Source: Hansfordia pulvinata (Eukaryota > Ascomycota > Sordariomycetes > Xylariales). Taken from it: DNA of 64,000 nucleotides. Below are positions 59,101 to 64,000 of the stretch, piece by piece. The DNA lies in NCBI GenBank assembly GCA_006538405.1, contig BJKQ01000014.1:186001-250000 (forward strand), given 5' to 3'. A program made the position numbers and the translations under genes. The notes below the pieces were generated by a model, which was not told the origin of the DNA, made no database searches, and saw only the letters and a list, made by a program, of their open reading frames with translations. Numbering within the stretch: the first letter of the stretch is position 1; each line of letters begins with the position of its first letter.

Positions 59101-61138
59101 TTCCCCACCCCAAACGGGCCGTTCCCCAGGGCTACGCTGGAGTACTTTGCCAGGAACGGCTAAGCCATGGGTGTAGGTACCTTAGGCTGCGAGTAGCTGA
59201 GATCTACTCGTATAGAGGTACCCTTTCACGCCTTTCTTTCGCGACGACTTTACCTACTACGTGTAGACACCTGAACTCGACAACTCCTATGGTATCCGCA
59301 TGTACGCGACTCCACTTCTCGCGCCGAAATGGCAAAAGGCGGGCAAGGCGGGTTCGATCTGGATCTCGACCGCCTCGCCCCAAGGCTCTCCAATCAACAC
59401 TGCCATCCCGCGCTGGCATGCCAGCCACCCCTCTTGCTCGTCAACCATCCATCTCTTTGTCTCCTGGCGCCCACCACCCTCCATCCCAATCCCACCCACA
59501 CGAACTGCTCGTGATGTGGCTCCGTAAGCTGACTTGAGAACGAGACCCTTCGATGCGCAACACAGACCAGCCACCACCCGAGGGGCACCCGAAAGGGAGG
59601 GGGGGACTCGAGAGATCCCCGCAGGCACCGGCCCGCCAAGTCCTGGCTTTGGTTCCAGAGCCTCAAGACCCCACGCCTGGCGCGCCCTAATTAGACGGGC
59701 AAGCAAAAAAAAGTGTGGTTGCGGATCACGAGCACTCGCGCTCGAAGCAGCGTCGCCATCTTCGATCTCTCTGCTCCAGCCTGCCGCGACAGACTCCCCA
59801 TGTTCCGCACCCGCAACGCAACGTGCCTCTGCTGCGAGGATGGCTTGCATGCCACTACCAATAGAAAAACCCCTTCCTCGGCGCTGCTGCATGCCGCGAT
59901 GCAAGGGTAAGCTCTGCCCTATCAGCATTCTCGCTTCTCGCCGGGATCGTACCGCGAGAGCCTAACATCTCCCGAGCCCGCCACACGCCGAAAGTACGAG
60001 GACGAGGACGACGGCGGCGGCCACTGGTGCGCCACCACCTCGTGCCAACCCGCCCTGCTGCTCGACCTACGAGAATCCTCCGCGTGTGCTATCTGGGAAC
60101 GTTGTGGTTGGTGGCCTCGACGTGCCGACAGATTTCCGAGGCCCAGCTATCGTATCCTGCCAGTGTTGAGGGGCAGAATGGGTTCCCGACCAACGACAGA
60201 CGGCTCTACTCGTATGGCCCGCGAGCACTTCGTTGCTTCCGGCCACCGACAGACGACGCAGGCTGGAGGCGGGCTGTCCCATCAACGGGCAATGCTCCCG
60301 CTTGGGATAATGGAACTTGGCATGGCGGCCCGCTTCTTCTGGTCCCCTGATTCGGACAGCACACCCACACCCAGCAACCATCACCGTCAATCACCAACAG
60401 TAAGCAGAGCAGAGCCTGCGCGGGGGTCGGCCCCCGCCCTGTCGCCATTTCTATCGTTTCTTCCTCGCAGGCTGGCCGGCGAGGCTGAGAGCCGGGCTAG
60501 CTCCATCTGGCGAGAGCCGGGGGGCGGAGCACCAGGTTAGTTGCTGTAGTTGGCTGCACCCGGGTGGATGGCTGCTGATACCCTGCTCAAGCGTCTCTCA
60601 GGTCTTTGCGGCGAAGACCGACCGGAAACGCAGAAATGCCCGCTTTGCACAGCGGGCGCTGCAGCCGTCGGCCCAACCTGCGGGTCATGCGATTGCATGG
60701 AACCGGCCAGTCAACCCGGGCCTGCCCCGGTCCGAGATGCCACCCTTTGTAGACGCACTGCTGCCTCTTCCGGGCGCGTGATCACCAGACAGCCTTCCCA
60801 TCTCTCTTACGTGCTTGCGGAATAAAGAAACCTGCGACCAAGACCTGCCGTTCCGCTTACAGTCCTGTTCGCGAGCGGGGGTTCTTTCTCGAGCGCCTCG
60901 CTTGTCTCAGCCTCATTGCCAGACCCGGGCCTCATTTGCCGATGACGGCACCGTTCAGCAACTGAGCGGATCTCTTTGTTGCCGCGAGCCATACCACTAC
61001 CCCCCGGCCCGTGGTCCATCTCCAGTGATTTGGCAAATGGATTGAGTCTTACCATCTGTGGAGCCGTCAACCTGCAGAACCGTGTATCACAAGAAAATCA
61101 CAGACCAGAACGCGGGAAGCCCAGGATCGAACCTCGCA
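56179..61138. other. Divergent intergenic region, 5 kb
   Basis: The space between the wall-glycoprotein gene (-) and the kelch gene (+) contains both promoters. ORFs up to about 236 codons occur (56943-57653 plus; 59287-59928 minus) without any recognisable domain. Features noted are GGGCA tandem units at 57583-57606, TACTCGTA at 57882-57889, 58206-58213, 59205-59212 and 60207-60214, and a GAGGGACCTC duplication near 58617. I found no supported gene. Confidence 0.45.
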
Positions 61139-64000
61139 ATGTGTAGGTTACAGCGCGGCAGTCTGGCCGTCGCCGCTGCTTTGGTTTCAGTAGCCAGCGC
61201 ACAGGATGCCGGCTGGGCGAAGAGCCAGGTCAATGCGACCATGTGCAGTTGGACATATCTTCGAGGTACGTTGCCACTTGCCGCACGGCAAGGCTTCCTT
61301 GGATATGGAGAGTATTCTTTGCTGACTCGGGGAAAACCCAGCTGCCACGATTGTCGACACTGTCTATCTCGATGGCGGTGATCTTTCGTGGCTTCAAGGC
61401 TTCGCAAACGGGCAATGGAACCCGAACAACCTCCCCGAACATGATTGTAAGTGGCCATCACAAGCGATTCTGGTCTCCGGGTCCCCCTAACCTCACGACA
61501 GACAACCCACTGGGTGTCATGTACAAGCTGAATTTCAACCGGCCATTCAACATGAGCACAAACGTCAGCGAGCTCCTCGAAAGGGAGTCAAAAGTAGTGA
61601 ATGGGCAAGCAGCCGCCGGCATCGCGCCCAACTATCAAGACGGAGCGATTCTCGCCAACGATTATGAGTTCTTTCTCTATGGCGGGCTCATAGATCAGAC
61701 GGACCAATTCACCCCACCAGATGCCGACGACGTGCTTCTGGACCGTCTTGCTTCATATGGGGCCGAGAAGCCTGCTTTCAAGTCCGGCATTGGACAGACC
61801 AAGTTACCAGAAAACGTCACCAGATACGTTACCTACGGAGGGGCCGCTAACGCGCCGTCTGAAAACAAGGCCTGGTATTTTGGTGGTTATCGCTCGCCGA
61901 GCGCTGGCCCCATATACACACCGGGTGGAGATGACGACTTAAACCCCATCAACGTCTCCAGCACGCTCATCACCCTGGACATGACGACACAGATGGATGA
62001 GAAGTGGACGAATGTGTCTCTGCCCTCTGAAATCAAGAGCAGAGCGAATCCTGAGCTTGTCTGGGTGCCGGTAGGAGAGCAGGGCATTCTCGTGGTGGTG
62101 GGCGGTGTTACCTTCCCGGAATATGCGACGGCAGACAAGTTTTCGAAGGACGAGGCCCAGAGTGTATGTCAATATGCCACGTCGTCCCGCCTCAACGAGC
62201 CCAGCTGGTCTCGTCGAGCAATAAGCTGACATGAAACAGGAAACCGACAGCCCCAAGTTCATGACTACCATCGATATCTATGACATCGCTGGAAACAAGT
62301 GGTATCAGCAGTCGGCACCCGGCGGGCCGCCGGCACTCACGCAGGGCTGCGCAGTTGTCGCTCCAGCCCAAGACCACTCGAGCTACAACATCTACTACTA
62401 CGGTGGGTTTGACGGGCTGGACGACACGGCCAACTTCAACGACGACGTGTGGATCCTGTCGCTGCCCTCGTTCATGTGGATGAAAGTCTCGTCCGGCAGT
62501 GCAGATCATGGGCGCGCCGGACACAAATGTGTCATGCCCTACCCGGACCAGATGATCACCATCGGCGGCGGGCCGCCCCAGGGCGGTAGGACAGCGCCCT
62601 GCCTTGCGCCATTGGCCAACACACCAACTAAGACGAACTTGATAGAGGTCTTCAACCTGACCGAGGGCAAGTGGATGGAATCGTACGACCCGACAAAATG
62701 GAGCAAGTATGGCGTCCCGCAGATGATCCACCTGATGATCGGCGGCGATTTTGACGGCGGCGCGACCATGACGACGCCGTCGCCGTCTGGCTGGGCGGAC
62801 GACGGTCTCGCCTCGGTGTTTTCGCACTCGTACGACATGTCCAAAATCACCACTCACTACCCGTACAATCCCGCCACCCCTACCGACAACACCAACTCGA
62901 GCGCACCGCCCCCGGATACCACCCCAAACTGGCTGGCGCCGGTGCTCGGTGTGGTGCTGGGCCTGGTCTTCGTGACGGCCGTGGCGGTAGCCATCTTGCT
63001 GTACCGCCGACGGAGGCTATTGCGCAGGAATGGGGGCGCCGCCTCGGGTGGCACTGACGACGATGGGCACCGGATTTTGTCCTGGATCCGCGGGCAGACT
63101 AGCGACAAGGCACCGACCGTCACCACGGACGACACGCCAGCCACCGAGGAGCTCGAGAGCCACTCGACGCCGGGTCCTTATCAGCAGCAACGCTATCAGC
63201 AGCTGCAGCAAAACCATCCGCACGGGTCCCCTCGCGCCCTGGCAGGAGGAGCGCCGGCAATGCGCGAGCTTCAGTCGACGCCTTTGGTGGAGTTGTGGGG
63301 TAAGTGGGATAGCATTAACCACCTCCCCTATCTGCAATCCCCTTGGTTCTTTTTTCGTTTTTGTTTTGGCCACCTGGACTGACCCCAACCCCTTTCTGAC
63401 AACAGACACCTCTCCCGCGGCCGAGCTCGACAACACGGGCCTATCGCCAGTAGACGTGATCAACAAGCACTCGCACTTTGCAACGCAAGGCCAAAACTAT
63501 CAGTACCCGCCGCGGTCAGTCTCGACGCCAACCACGGGCGACCAGCCGTCATCGTACGCGGGGGCTGGGGGCGTGAGCGGCAGTGCCAGTGCCAGCGGAG
63601 CGGCAGATGCGGTCGTCGGAGACGATGTCCGCCCCGACTCGCCGTCGCTGCCGCCGCAGCACCAGAACCTCGTCTCGAGTGGAAGCTTAGACGCAGCAGT
63701 CGTCGGTGCTCGCGGCCGCAGCGGTACCGGTGGTGAGAGCCAGCCGCAGGAGGAAGAGAGACGAGCAGCAGGGGGGCCGCTGACTAGCAACAGCACCGCG
63801 CGCAAGCCGGTGGTGAGCGACGTCTCGGAGCTCAGCGAGCGCGAGCGCGCGCACCTACGCAATCTCAGCCAAACGAGCGACGTGAGTGGCAATGCAGGCA
63901 TGGTCAGCCCGCCGCCGCCACCAGTGGCCGAGGATGAAGGCGGCGAGGCAGCGGCGACGTCCAGCGTGCGCAGCGGGCGGCAGGGACCTGGCGCTGGAGG
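61139..64000 (+). CDS. Kelch-repeat, single-pass plasma-membrane protein (3' end outside window)
   Basis: Exons are 61139-61265, 61342-61446, 61502-62163, 62240-63299 and 63406 to the window edge; about 849 residues are visible and the frame is open at the end. A signal peptide (SLAVAAALVSVASA) is followed by a roughly 500-residue outer domain with kelch-type blades: VDTVYLDGGDLSWL, DYEFFLYGGLID, KAWYFGGYRS, ILVVVGGVTF, YNIYYYGGFDG and DQMITIGGG. Kelch repeats form a beta-propeller for protein or carbohydrate binding. Several N-x-S/T sites are present. A transmembrane helix near residues 529-553 (APVLGVVLGLVFVTAVAVAI) is followed by RRRRLLRR and a long Ser/Pro/Gln-rich cytoplasmic tail. This plan is shared by a poorly characterised fungal family of kelch surface proteins, possibly sensors (inference). 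All four introns have consensus ends and agree in phase. The gene looks intact. Confidence 0.88.

Noticed and set aside
59287..59928. 213-codon ORF on the minus strand in the 5-kb gap
   Set aside because: No recognisable domain and low-complexity composition. GC-rich intergenic DNA here readily gives open frames.

Overview
The window is nuclear DNA from a filamentous ascomycete, most likely a Sordariomycete. It is GC-rich, its genes carry several short introns (mostly 50-240 nt, GTRNGT...CTRAC...YAG type), and it includes ergosterol synthesis (ERG5/CYP61), a fungal-specific transcription factor and a glycoprotein-X-like wall protein. Genus cannot be fixed from the sequence. I support 14 protein genes, two of them cut or possibly cut by the window edges. 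I recognised no rRNA, tRNA, CRISPR array or intact transposon.

Layout. 1-2203 (+): 3' part of a fungal-specific transcription factor. 2802-6357 (-): eIF5B. 8255-12526 (-): a large DDB1/CPSF-A-type beta-propeller protein. 16619-18102 (+): TBC20/Gyp8-type RabGAP with a C-terminal anchor. 19034-21176 (-): Vps52 of the GARP tether. 24993-26314 (+): eIF5A. 27344-29271 (+): RNA polymerase I factor Rrn7/TAF1B. 29932-30895 (+): ubiquitin-L40 fusion. 32114-33291 (+): YIPF1/2-type Yip1 membrane protein. 33973-34833 (-): mitochondrial-type rhodanese. 35813-37702 (-): ERG5. 42676-43335 (-): small Cys/His-rich orphan protein. 44234-45735 (-): Omega/ECM4-type glutathione transferase. 47001-50472 (-): ubiquitin-activating enzyme E1. 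52884-56178 (-): mucin-like GPI-anchored wall glycoprotein. 61139 to the window end (+): kelch-repeat, single-pass membrane protein.

The genes are mostly core housekeeping functions: protein synthesis (eIF5B, eIF5A, L40, Rrn7), ubiquitin supply and activation (Ub-L40, Uba1), and secretory-pathway traffic (RabGAP, Vps52, Yip1). Two surface proteins at the right end diverge from a 5-kb gap. Nothing indicates a secondary-metabolite cluster or a transferred island. The long intergenic spaces (up to 5 kb) share recurrent short words, TACTCGTA/TACGAGTA and GGTACC-centred strings, which I did not see in the coding exons.

Five genes (CPSF-A-like, Rrn7, ubiquitin-L40, ERG5, Uba1) and the mucin-like gene are broken in the given sequence by apparent single-base deficits inside short C/G runs, eight sites in all. 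One lies inside ubiquitin itself, so the most economical reading is systematic sequence error rather than gene death. Several genes also have extreme exon structures: a start codon split by an intron in ubiquitin-L40, an ATG-only first exon in the glutathione transferase, and exons of 7, 18 and 25 nt.
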